Shown here: piece by piece, positions 35,414-44,125 of the stretch
How positions within the stretch are numbered: the first letter of the stretch is position 1
Layout of the letters: each line of letters opens with the position of its first letter
Origin: Lachnospiraceae bacterium
GTDB taxonomy: Bacteria; Bacillota; Clostridia; Lachnospirales; Lachnospiraceae
Assembly: GCA_017540605.1 (NCBI GenBank)
Contig: JAFYAS010000045.1
Coordinates: 1-64,000 of the forward strand
Direction: 5' to 3'
Length of the DNA stretch: 64,000 nt
Program-made: the position numbers and the translations under genes
Notes under the pieces: generated by a model
The model's input: only the letters and a program-made list of their open reading frames with translations
Told to the model about the DNA's origin: nothing
Databases searched by the model: none

Positions 35414-36316
35414 ATGTTTGAGGATGAGCTGAAGAAAAGAATAGCTGAGGTTGAGGATTTAGTTTGCTCTTTCCTTCCTGAAGAGAGCGGTTTTCAAAAG
35501 AGAATAGCTGAAGCAATGAATTATTCCTTTAAGGCGGGCGGTAAGAGGCTACGCCCTCTTTTAATGCTTTCTATATTCAGGTTCTTATCTGACGGAAGAG
35601 ATGAAAAGCTTATTTATCCATATATGGCAGCGCTTGAGATGATACATACCTATTCGCTGATACATGATGATCTTCCGGCTATGGATAATGATGATTTTAG
35701 GAGGGGCCTTCCTACCAACCATAAAAAGTTCGGAGAGGCTATGGCAATACTTGCGGGAGATGGGCTACTTAATTATGCCTATGAGATCGCAAGCAGGTTT
35801 GAAAGTGATGACATAGATGCTATGAGAGCTCACATCAGGGCGATGAAGGTATTGGCAAGAAAGCCCGGTATCTATGGTATGATCGGCGGTCAAGCCTTGG
35901 ATGTTGAATTAAATGATGTAAAAAAGACTGAGGAACAGCTTAAATTTATATATGAATATAAAACAGGCGCATTGATAGAGTGTGCCCTAATGATAGGTGC
36001 CATTATGGCTGGGGCATCTGATGAAGTGATAAGAAGCGTGGAAAAAGCAGCATCTGATATAGGCCTTGCATTTCAGATAGTGGATGATATTTTAGATGTT
36101 GTTGGTGATGAAGAAAAGCTTGGAAAACCCGTGCATTCAGATGAAAAAAATATGAAGACTACTTATGTATCTCTTTACGGTATGGAAGCTTCAAAGAAGA
36201 GAGTCAGGGAATTGAGTTTAAATGCAAAGGAAACCCTATCTAGGCTTGGCGGAAATAAAGAAGAAGGATTATTTATCGAGCAGCTTATAGAGTGGCTGGT
36301 AGAGAGAGATTTTTAG
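35414..36316 (+). CDS. ispA: Polyprenyl (farnesyl/geranyl) diphosphate synthase
   Basis: 300 residues. Both aspartate-rich motifs of the trans-prenyltransferases are present: HDDLPAMDNDDFRRG (about 87-101) and VDDILD (about 221-226). GGKRLRPLL binds the allylic/isopentenyl substrates. The protein condenses isopentenyl and dimethylallyl diphosphate, normally to the C15 product. It lies in the xseB-ispA-dxs order typical of clostridia, so the first enzyme of the non-mevalonate pathway (dxs) is co-expressed with a chain-elongating enzyme. Confidence 0.93.
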   Translation: MFEDELKKRIAEVEDLVCSFLPEESGFQKRIAEAMNYSFKAGGKRLRPLLMLSIFRFLSDGRDEKLIYPYMAALEMIHTYSLIHDDLPAMDNDDFRRGLPTNHKKFGEAMAILAGDGLLNYAYEIASRFESDDIDAMRAHIRAMKVLARKPGIYGMIGGQALDVELNDVKKTEEQLKFIYEYKTGALIECALMIGAIMAGASDEVIRSVEKAASDIGLAFQIVDDILDVVGDEEKLGKPVHSDEKNMKTTYVSLYGMEASKKRVRELSLNAKETLSRLGGNKEEGLFIEQLIEWLVERDF

Positions 36317-36330
36317 GAGTGTAAAGACAG

Positions 36331-38205
36331 TTGATCTTAGACAGAATAGATTCAGAAAATGACATAAAAAAGATAGATCCCGGTGAATATGATGAATTGG
36401 CTGCTGAGATCAGATCATTTTTAGTGGATCATGTATCAGAAACCGGAGGACATCTTGCATCCAACCTTGGGGCAGTTGAGCTCACTATGGCGCTGCATCT
36501 CTGTATGGATTTTCCAAAGGATAAGCTTATCTGGGATGTGGGACATCAGGCCTACACTCATAAACTTTTAACCGGAAGAAAAGAAGGCTTTGACACATTG
36601 AGGAAAGAGGGCGGTATGAGCGGCTTTCCCAAGATGTCAGAATCTGATGCGGATGCGTTTGATACGGGACATAGCTCTACATCCATATCAGCGGCTTTAG
36701 GTTATGCTGAAGCGAGAAAGCTTAAGGGCGGTTCCGAAAAGATAGTGGCTGTTATCGGAGATGGCGCATTTTCAAACGGTATGGCATTTGAGGCACTTAA
36801 TAATATGTCTCATCTAAAAGAAAATATCATAGTTATACTTAATGACAACGAGATGTCTATTTCCCATAATGTGGGAGCTATGAGTAAATACCTGAATAAG
36901 ATAAGGCTTGGTTCGGCTTACAATGGCTTGAAGATAGGAGTTGAGGATGCTCTGATGACGATTCCTATTGCCGGTGAAAAGATCGCTAAAAAGCTTAAAC
37001 AGACCAAGGATAGTATGAAACAGTTTGTTGTTCCCGGAAAGTTTTTTGAGGATCTTGGAATCAGCTACATAGGACCTGTGAACGGTCATGATGTGACTGA
37101 GATGGTAGAGACATTTTCAAAGGCCTTCAAGTTAAAGCATCCCATTCTCATACATGTGAAAACTAAAAAGGGTATGGGCTACAGCTATGCTGAGAAGCAT
37201 CCTGATTATTTTCACGGTATAGAGCCCTTTGATAAAAAGACCGGGAAGGTCCTTTCTAAACCGGAGGTAATGAGCTATTCCGGTATTTTTGCAAGAAAGC
37301 TTACAGAGATGGCTGCGGGCAATAAAAGTATCGTTGCCGTCACTGCGGCTATGCCTGACGGCACAGGGCTTTCACGTTTTGGAAAGGCATATCCGTCTAG
37401 ACTTTTTGATGTGGGTATTGCAGAGGAGCATGCAGTGACCTTTGCGGCGGGTATGGCAGCAGCAGGTCTTACTCCTGTGGTTGCAATTTACTCGTCATTT
37501 TTACAAAGAGCCTACGATCAGATACTTCATGATGTATGTCTGATGGGACTTCATGTGATATTTGGTATCGACAGAGCCGGTTTCGTGGGTTCTGATGGTG
37601 AGACTCATCAGGGACTGTATGATATCTCATATCTGAATGGTATGCCGGGGATGACTATCATGGCACCGAAGAATCGCTATGAGATGTCAAGGATGCTTGA
37701 ATTTGCCGTTGATTTTGATGGTCCCATTGCCATCAGATATCCAAAGGATTTTGCTTATTATGAATTGAAAAATAAGATACAATATATAGAGCTTGGAAAG
37801 TCAGAGGTGCTCGAAAGAGGTGAAAGGCTTTTGATACTTGCTGTGGGCAGCATGGTGAAAGAGGCGGTACAGGTTGTGGAACGACTGAAAGAAGAAGGCT
37901 ATGCGCCAACTCTTATAAATGTCAGGTTTGTTAAGCCATTTGATATCACTCTTTATAGAGAGCTTATATCTGAGCACGATATCCTTTGTACTATGGAAGA
38001 GGGTATGCTAAATGGCGGATTTGGACAAACCGTTTCGGGAACACTTTTAGAGGAAGGCTACTCATTTAGGTGGATACCCTTTGCTGTAAAGGATATATAT
38101 GTTAAACAGGCTACGAGAGCCAGACAGATGGAGGAGAATTGTCTTTCTCCTGATACTATGAGCAAGGTTCTTATTAAAGCACTTAAAGGAAATGATAATA
38201 TATGA
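36331..38205 (+). CDS. dxs: 1-deoxy-D-xylulose-5-phosphate synthase
   Basis: 624 residues starting with TTG (36331), about 10 nt behind AGGAGT. Dxs joins pyruvate and glyceraldehyde-3-phosphate using thiamine diphosphate, the first step of the MEP isoprenoid pathway. The ThDP site GDGAFSNGMAFEALN (about 150) and the DRAGFVGSDGETHQG motif (about 415) are clear. No in-frame ATG lies near the family's usual N-terminus, supporting the TTG start. The gene ends overlapping tlyA by four bases (ATGA). Confidence 0.95.
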   Translation: MILDRIDSENDIKKIDPGEYDELAAEIRSFLVDHVSETGGHLASNLGAVELTMALHLCMDFPKDKLIWDVGHQAYTHKLLTGRKEGFDTLRKEGGMSGFPKMSESDADAFDTGHSSTSISAALGYAEARKLKGGSEKIVAVIGDGAFSNGMAFEALNNMSHLKENIIVILNDNEMSISHNVGAMSKYLNKIRLGSAYNGLKIGVEDALMTIPIAGEKIAKKLKQTKDSMKQFVVPGKFFEDLGISYIGPVNGHDVTEMVETFSKAFKLKHPILIHVKTKKGMGYSYAEKHPDYFHGIEPFDKKTGKVLSKPEVMSYSGIFARKLTEMAAGNKSIVAVTAAMPDGTGLSRFGKAYPSRLFDVGIAEEHAVTFAAGMAAAGLTPVVAIYSSFLQRAYDQILHDVCLMGLHVIFGIDRAGFVGSDGETHQGLYDISYLNGMPGMTIMAPKNRYEMSRMLEFAVDFDGPIAIRYPKDFAYYELKNKIQYIELGKSEVLERGERLLILAVGSMVKEAVQVVERLKEEGYAPTLINVRFVKPFDITLYRELISEHDILCTMEEGMLNGGFGQTVSGTLLEEGYSFRWIPFAVKDIYVKQATRARQMEENCLSPDTMSKVLIKALKGNDNI

Positions 38206-39014
38206 AAGAAAGACTTGATGTTCTCTTGGTGAAACGTGGTCTTGCACCTTCCAGAGAAAAGGCGAAGGCTGTCATTATGTCCGGTATCGTCTATGTGGAC
38301 GGTGAGAAGGAGGACAAGGCGGGAACTTCGTTTCCGGAGGAAGTAAATATCGAGGTCAGAGGTAATACCCTTAAATATGTAAGCCGTGGAGGCTTAAAGC
38401 TTGAAAAAGCTATGGCAGGCTTTGATGTGACCTTATCTGGTAAGGTCTGTATGGATGTGGGCGCATCCACAGGAGGATTTACGGATTGCATGCTTCAAAA
38501 CGGGGCGGTAAAGGTTTATTCCGTGGATGTCGGTCACGGTCAGCTTGCGTGGAGCCTTCGTAATGATGAAAGGGTCGTCTGTATGGAAAAGACCAACATC
38601 AGATATGTAACTCCTGATGATATAGAGGATTCCATAGAATTTGCATCCATAGATGTTTCATTTATTTCACTTACGAAGGTATTGCTACCTGTGAAGGAGC
38701 TTTTGACTCCCGATGGTGAAGTGGTTTGTCTTATAAAGCCGCAGTTCGAGGCAGGGAGAGAGCAGGTTGGAAAAAAAGGCGTGGTCAGAGATCGGGCAGT
38801 TCATTCCGAGGTCATAAAAAAAGTAATAGACTATGCAAATACCATTGGATTTACCCCTCTTCATCTAGAACATTCACCTATAAAGGGACCTGAGGGCAAT
38901 ATAGAATATCTTCTTCATATAAAAAATGGAGAACGAGTGGAAGGTAAGCCTGATATTACTGATACTGATATAGAAGCTGTTGTTTCAAGATCTCATGAGG
39001 AGCTTGATAAGTAA
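38202..39014 (+). CDS. tlyA: TlyA-family rRNA 2'-O-methyltransferase (S4-FtsJ)
   Basis: 270 residues: an N-terminal S4 RNA-binding domain (LDVLLVKRGLAPSREKAKAV) and a FtsJ-like SAM methyltransferase domain with MDVGASTGGFTDCML (about 86-100), KPQFEAGREQVGKKG and the later HSPIKGPEGNIEYL. Relatives 2'-O-methylate ribosomal RNA; the older haemolysin label is not supported by the domains. It overlaps dxs by 4 bases. Confidence 0.93.
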   Translation: MKERLDVLLVKRGLAPSREKAKAVIMSGIVYVDGEKEDKAGTSFPEEVNIEVRGNTLKYVSRGGLKLEKAMAGFDVTLSGKVCMDVGASTGGFTDCMLQNGAVKVYSVDVGHGQLAWSLRNDERVVCMEKTNIRYVTPDDIEDSIEFASIDVSFISLTKVLLPVKELLTPDGEVVCLIKPQFEAGREQVGKKGVVRDRAVHSEVIKKVIDYANTIGFTPLHLEHSPIKGPEGNIEYLLHIKNGERVEGKPDITDTDIEAVVSRSHEELDK

Positions 39015-39018
39015 TAAT

Positions 39019-39846
39019 ATGAAATCATTTGTAATAATCACAAATTCCATAAAGGATCCTGAGCTTGTTTTATCAAAGCGTATAGCTACTTTGATCGAGG
39101 AAGAGGGCGGAATGGCAAGGATACTTCCCGATGAGGCTGCGAGAGAGGAAGAAGAGGCTCTTGATCAGGCTGAATGTGCCATTGTTCTTGGAGGAGATGG
39201 TACTATTCTTCGAGTTGCAGGAGATTTTCCCGAGAGGGATATTCCCATAGTCGGAGTAAATCTCGGAACTCTTGGATTCTTAGCAGAAGTGGATCAGTCA
39301 AATATTTCCGATATGGTTAAAAGACTTTTGTCCGATAATTATACCATTGAAGAGAGAATACATCTGACAGGTACCGTGTTCAGAGATGGCGAACAACTAC
39401 TAACAAGGTCGGCACTTAATGATGTAGTCATCACGAGGGCGGGCAATTCAAGGCTTATAGGGCTCAAAATATTTGTAAATGGTGAGCTTTCTGATATTTA
39501 CGAGGCTGATGGTGTGATATGCGCTACCCCAACGGGATCTACGGGCTACAACCTTTCTGCGGGAGGACCTATAGTAAGTCCCAATACAGATATCATTATT
39601 TTGACTCCTGTATCTCCTCATTCCCTTACATCAAAAAGTATTGTTTTTTCAAACAGGGATGTGATAGAGGTTGAAATTGATAACATAAGACCGGATACTG
39701 TCGCCTATGTCAATTTTGACGGAAGCAACGGTATCACATGCAGGGCGGGAGATCGAATACGCATATGTAAAGCGGATTCGTTTACCAAATTGATAAAGCT
39801 ATATAAAGTAGGATTTTACGAGGTTTTAAGGGCGAAACTAAAGTGA
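39019..39846 (+). CDS. nadK: NAD kinase
   Basis: 275 residues from the ATG at 39019, four bases after the tlyA stop; earlier starts lie inside tlyA. The diagnostic LGGDGTILRVAGDF motif (about 56-69) and the NLGTLGFLAEV and TPTGSTGYNLSAGGPIV motifs are intact. It phosphorylates NAD to NADP. argR, which usually follows nadK in clostridia, is absent: recN starts 54 bp on. Confidence 0.95.
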   Translation: MKSFVIITNSIKDPELVLSKRIATLIEEEGGMARILPDEAAREEEEALDQAECAIVLGGDGTILRVAGDFPERDIPIVGVNLGTLGFLAEVDQSNISDMVKRLLSDNYTIEERIHLTGTVFRDGEQLLTRSALNDVVITRAGNSRLIGLKIFVNGELSDIYEADGVICATPTGSTGYNLSAGGPIVSPNTDIIILTPVSPHSLTSKSIVFSNRDVIEVEIDNIRPDTVAYVNFDGSNGITCRAGDRIRICKADSFTKLIKLYKVGFYEVLRAKLK

Positions 39847-39900
39847 AATCTGAAGTATAGTAATTCCAAAAAAAGGTGACATATATGTAAGGAGAAAAAT

Positions 39901-41589
39901 ATGTTACTTAATCTTCATGTAAAAAATATGGCGCTGATAGACAATATTGATATCAGCTTTGATGATCATCTGAATATCTTAACCGGTGAGACCGGTGCAG
40001 GTAAATCGATAATCATAGGCTCCATTGCTTTTGGACTCGGTGGTAGGATGCGTTCTGATATGGTAAGGACGGATGCCGAGTATGGGCTTTGTGAGCTTTT
40101 GTTTTCAGTGGATAATGAAACTACAAGAAAATCCCTGTCAGATAGAGGGATAGATATAGGAGAGGACGGAGAACTGCTTATTTCAAGGAAGATCACGGGA
40201 AATAAGGTGATCAATAAGCTAAATGGTGATACCGTGACAGCCTCTGTTCTCAAGGATTGTGCGGATATCCTTTTGGATCTTCATGCTCAGCATGAACAGC
40301 AGGCTCTAAAAAAGCCCGGATATCAGATGGGGATTCTTGATCGATTTGGAGGAGAGTCTGTTTCTTCATTGCTTGAAAAGGTAAAGAAGGCTTGCGAAGA
40401 GTATCATGCCGTGAGAGATGAGCTTAATGGAGCCATGACCGATTCAAAGCAGCAAAAAAGAGAACTGGATCTTATTAGGTACGAGCTTTCGGAGATTGAG
40501 AATGCCGGTCTTTTTGAGGGCGAGGACGAGGAGATAGCAAAGCGTTATAAAAAGTTGAAATATGGTAGGGATATCATAGAATATGTTAATCGTGTTCATG
40601 CTATCTGCGGATATGAAGAGGATGCGTCTGCAGGAAGTCTTATAGGAAACGCTATGTCTATGATGAATTCCGCCGCTGAGCTTGATGATGAGCTTAAGCC
40701 CATTGCAAGCGAGCTTATCGATATAGACGCTTTACTTGCCGATCTTAACAGAGATCTCTCTGACTATATGAGTTCACTTAGTTTCGATGAACAGGAGTTT
40801 TTCGAGGTTGAAAAGCGGCTTGATGTGATAAACGGATTGAAGATCAAATACGGGAATTCCATAAAGGCTATTTTGGAATATGCCGATAAAAGAAGTACTG
40901 AGCTTTTGAGGCTTGAGAACTATGAAGAATATCTTTCAGAGCTAAAAGAAAGAGAAGAAAAGGCGAAAGCGGAATATTTAAGCCTTTCTAGGAAACTTCA
41001 TAGTGAGAGGACTAAGCTGTCAAAAAAGCTTTCGGAGCTTATAAAAACTGCGCTGTCAGAGCTTAATTTCTTAGATGTTGTATTTGAGATAAATGTGGAG
41101 GATACCGGTGAGATCACATCTAAGGGTTCGGATAAGGTTACATTTATGATATCCACCAATGTGGGAGAGAATATGAGACCTTTATCTGATGTGGCATCAG
41201 GTGGTGAGCTTTCAAGGATCATGCTTGCTATAAAGGCTGTGCTTGCAGATGTGGATGAGACCGATACACTTATATTCGATGAGATAGATGTGGGTATAAG
41301 CGGAAGGACAGCACAGATGGTTTCTGAAAAGCTGGCGACCATTGCAAAGAGCCGACAGGTTATAAGTATTACACATCTTCCTCAGATAGCAGCGATTGCT
41401 GACGCCAATTACCTGATAGAAAAACAGGTGAAGGATGGAAAGACAGTGACCGATATCAGACGCATTTTGGATGCGGATATTGTTAATGAATTGTCACGAC
41501 TTATAGGTGGTGTTGAGATCACTGAGGCTGTGAAAAACAGTGCCGCAGAGATGAAAAAAATGGCGGATGAAGTGAAACAAAAGCTCTGA
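39901..41589 (+). CDS. recN: DNA repair protein RecN
   Basis: 562 residues, an SMC-like ABC ATPase: Walker A GETGAGKSII (about 30-39), coiled-coil arms (about 155-360) around a short tip, then the signature VASGGELSRIMLAIK, Walker B TLIFDEIDVGISGRTA and the H-loop SITHLPQIAA. RecN organises double-strand break ends for recombination. AAGGAGAAAAAT precedes the ATG. Confidence 0.96.
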   Translation: MLLNLHVKNMALIDNIDISFDDHLNILTGETGAGKSIIIGSIAFGLGGRMRSDMVRTDAEYGLCELLFSVDNETTRKSLSDRGIDIGEDGELLISRKITGNKVINKLNGDTVTASVLKDCADILLDLHAQHEQQALKKPGYQMGILDRFGGESVSSLLEKVKKACEEYHAVRDELNGAMTDSKQQKRELDLIRYELSEIENAGLFEGEDEEIAKRYKKLKYGRDIIEYVNRVHAICGYEEDASAGSLIGNAMSMMNSAAELDDELKPIASELIDIDALLADLNRDLSDYMSSLSFDEQEFFEVEKRLDVINGLKIKYGNSIKAILEYADKRSTELLRLENYEEYLSELKEREEKAKAEYLSLSRKLHSERTKLSKKLSELIKTALSELNFLDVVFEINVEDTGEITSKGSDKVTFMISTNVGENMRPLSDVASGGELSRIMLAIKAVLADVDETDTLIFDEIDVGISGRTAQMVSEKLATIAKSRQVISITHLPQIAAIADANYLIEKQVKDGKTVTDIRRILDADIVNELSRLIGGVEITEAVKNSAAEMKKMADEVKQKL

Positions 41590-41652
41590 AATCCTTGATT
41601 TTATTGAGCCTTTGTGGAAAATGTTGATAGTGTGACTTCATTAAATAAACAC

Positions 41653-41680
41653 TTGACAATCTATAAAAATATGATATACT
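41653..41680 (+). promoter_or_regulatory. Promoter of SleB-like hydrolase gene
   Basis: -35 TTGACA (41653-41658) and -10 TATACT (41675-41680) are 16 nt apart. Just downstream, GTTAC occurs three times at 10-11 bp spacing (about 41682-41707), a possible operator in the 110-nt leader. Confidence 0.7.
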
Positions 41681-41793
41681 TGTTACGAAATGTTACAGAA
41701 AAGTTACAAGCACTAAACGATCTGTTTACAATTTGTTTTCAGATCGAAAGAGGGTATATGAAAGGTACCCGAAAAAAGGATTGTAAGGTGAGT

Positions 41794-42462
41794 ATGATGA
41801 AGAAGAATTTTGTAAAGATATTTGCATTTGTTATGGTAGTATGTCTGTGTTTTGTAACACTTGCTCCGTCAGCAGAGGCAAAGCAGGCAGCCAAGAAGGC
41901 ATCAACAGGTACCAAGTCTGATGAAGTTGAGAACACTGAGGCCACAACTAAGAAGAAGACTTCAAAGAAAGCTAAGAAGACTAAGAGAGTATCAAAGCTC
42001 GGCACTGCTGTGAGCAGAGAGTTTTCTGCAGAGGATCTTGCTCAGTTCGAGAACGAAGTGATCACAGGCGACTTTGATGAGGATGAGTTAAGACTTTTGT
42101 CATGCATCATCTTCTGTGAGGCAGGAATGGAGTGCTATGCAGGAAAGCTTGGTGTGGGAATAGTGGTAATGAACAGGATCAAGTCAAAGCGTTATCCCAA
42201 CAATATGCATGATGTTATCTATCAGAAGTATCAGTTCTCACCTACAAGAAACGGTTCTCTTAACAAGGCCTTCAAGGATTATGATGAAGGCAGGTTTACC
42301 CACAAGAATCATAAGGATTCCATAAAGGCTGCTAAGGAAGCACTTTCAGGAAGAACATCAGTTATATACAATGGCAATGAGATTGATCTGACAGGCTATA
42401 TCGGTTTCGCACAGAGGATGAAGGGATATAGGGTTCAGATTCAGCATCATCAGTTTATCTAA
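41794..42462 (+). CDS. Secreted SleB-type cell wall hydrolase
   Basis: 222 residues from the ATG at 41794 (AAGGTGAGT just upstream; an upstream in-frame ATG at 41614 would place the signal peptide internally). The signal peptide ends near PSAEAK (about 28-33), followed by a Lys/Thr-rich linker and a Hydrolase_2/SleB domain (about 90-222: LSCIIFCEAGMECYAGKLGV and YQFSPTRNGS). These lytic-transglycosylase-like enzymes cut peptidoglycan in spore cortex or vegetative wall. No spore gene lies nearby, so a housekeeping wall role is as likely as germination. Confidence 0.85.
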   Translation: MMKKNFVKIFAFVMVVCLCFVTLAPSAEAKQAAKKASTGTKSDEVENTEATTKKKTSKKAKKTKRVSKLGTAVSREFSAEDLAQFENEVITGDFDEDELRLLSCIIFCEAGMECYAGKLGVGIVVMNRIKSKRYPNNMHDVIYQKYQFSPTRNGSLNKAFKDYDEGRFTHKNHKDSIKAAKEALSGRTSVIYNGNEIDLTGYIGFAQRMKGYRVQIQHHQFI

Positions 42463-42470
42463 GTATTTTT

Positions 42471-42500
42471 ACCGGACTCTTTAGGGAGTCCGGTTTTTGC
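42471..42500 (+). terminator. Rho-independent terminator
   Basis: A 9-bp stem ACCGGACTC/GAGTCCGGT (42471-42479 with 42486-42494) is followed by TTTTGC, after the SleB-like gene. Confidence 0.85.
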
Positions 42501-42558
42501 TTTGATGGAAACCCGTTTTCACATAAAGTAAAAACCGCTTTTTTAGGAGTTTTTGAAA

Positions 42559-42587
42559 GTGACAAAGAAATGAAAGTGTGATATAAT
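42559..42587 (+). promoter_or_regulatory. Promoter of glgA
   Basis: -35 GTGACA (42559-42564) and -10 TATAAT (42582-42587) are 17 nt apart, 33 bp before the ATG. Confidence 0.65.
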
Positions 42588-42619
42588 GTTTTCATCTTAT
42601 GTGTTGGAGGATATGATCG

Positions 42620-44056
42620 ATGAAGAAAGTTGCTTATATTGCTTCCGAAAGCGTACCCTTTATCAAGACCGGAGGACTTGCAGATGTTGTGGGGACATTG
42701 CCGAAGGTATTTGACAAGAAACAGTACGATGTTCGGGTTATCATTCCGAATTATCTTTGTATTCCCGAGAAATTCAGAAATAAGATGACATATGTTACCC
42801 ATTTCTATATGGATATGGGGTGGAAACAGGAATATGTGGGCGTTATGTACCTTGAGTATGAAGGCGTCAAGTTCTATTTCATTGATAATGAATACTATTT
42901 CAATGGCTTTACTCCTTACGGAGATGTGAAATGGGATATTGAGAAGTTCTGCTATTTCTCAAAGGCTTCTCTTTCCATACTTAAGGCTATTGATTTCCAG
43001 GCTGATATAATCCATTGCCACGATTGGCAGGCAGGTATGGTTCCCGTTTATTTAAAGACTCTGTTTGCGGGAGACCTCTTCTATACTAGCATGAAGACAG
43101 TTATGACCATACATAATCTTCAATTCCAGGGCTGTTGGGATATAGCTACCTTGAAGGCAGATACGGGACTTCCCGATTATCTCTTTACTCCCGATAAGTT
43201 AGAGATGAACAAGGATGCCAGCATGCTAAAGGGCGGACTTGTATATGCGGACAAGATCACCACAGTCAGCAATACCTATGCCAAGGAGATTCAGACACCT
43301 TATTATGGCGAGGGCCTTAACGGACTTCTTTCGGCAAGAAATGAGTCTTTGTGGGGTATTGTGAATGGTATCGACTACGATATCTGGAATCCACAGACGG
43401 ATTCACTTATTGCAAAGAATTATACTGTAAAGACCTGGAAGAAGTATAAGAAAGAGAACAAGAAAAAGCTTCAGGAGATGATGGGACTTCCCGTTGACGA
43501 GAAGCAGTTTGTGATCGGACTTGTATCAAGACTTACTGATCAGAAGGGACTCGATCTTATCGACAGAGTTATGAATGAGATCTGTCAGGATGGCGTTCAA
43601 TTCGTGATCATCGGTACCGGTGATTCCCGTTATGAGAATATGTTCCGCTATTATCAGGGCATACATCCCACCAAGGTTTCAGCCAATATCTATTATGATG
43701 AGGCGAAGTCGCATATGGTATATGCAGGAGCGGACGTTATGCTTGTTCCCTCAAGATTTGAGCCTTGCGGACTTACACAGCTTATGGCACTTAGATATGG
43801 TACACCTCCCATCGTTCGTGAGACCGGTGGACTCAAGGATACCGTAGAGCCCTACAATGAATATGATCAGACAGGTACCGGCTTCTCATTTGCCAATTAC
43901 AATGCTCATGAGTTGCTTGCAACCATCAATTATGCGAAGGTAGTATATTATGATCATCATGAGAATTGGGAGAAGATAGTAGAGAGAGCCATGGTTCAGG
44001 ATTATTCTTGGGGACAGTCGGCACTCAAATATCAGGAGCTTTACGAGAGTTTATAA
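42620..44056 (+). CDS. glgA: Glycogen synthase (ADP-glucose type)
   Basis: 478 residues, GT5 family. The KTGGLADVVG substrate-binding loop (about 15-24), the HCHDWQAG motif and the C-terminal SRFEPCGLTQLMALRYGTPP motif are present. It elongates alpha-1,4-glucan from ADP-glucose. It stands alone with promoter and terminator rather than in a glg operon. Confidence 0.95.
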   Translation: MKKVAYIASESVPFIKTGGLADVVGTLPKVFDKKQYDVRVIIPNYLCIPEKFRNKMTYVTHFYMDMGWKQEYVGVMYLEYEGVKFYFIDNEYYFNGFTPYGDVKWDIEKFCYFSKASLSILKAIDFQADIIHCHDWQAGMVPVYLKTLFAGDLFYTSMKTVMTIHNLQFQGCWDIATLKADTGLPDYLFTPDKLEMNKDASMLKGGLVYADKITTVSNTYAKEIQTPYYGEGLNGLLSARNESLWGIVNGIDYDIWNPQTDSLIAKNYTVKTWKKYKKENKKKLQEMMGLPVDEKQFVIGLVSRLTDQKGLDLIDRVMNEICQDGVQFVIIGTGDSRYENMFRYYQGIHPTKVSANIYYDEAKSHMVYAGADVMLVPSRFEPCGLTQLMALRYGTPPIVRETGGLKDTVEPYNEYDQTGTGFSFANYNAHELLATINYAKVVYYDHHENWEKIVERAMVQDYSWGQSALKYQELYESL

Positions 44057-44080
44057 TCATTTCAAAAAGTAATGTATTTA

Positions 44081-44112
44081 GGGGCAGCGCCAAAGTGTGT
44101 CTGCCCCTTTTA
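44081..44112 (+). terminator. Terminator after glgA
   Basis: A 7-bp GC-rich stem GGGGCAG/CTGCCCC (44081-44087 with 44101-44107) is followed by TTTT. Confidence 0.8.
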
Positions 44113-44125
44113 TAAGGATAAGAAA

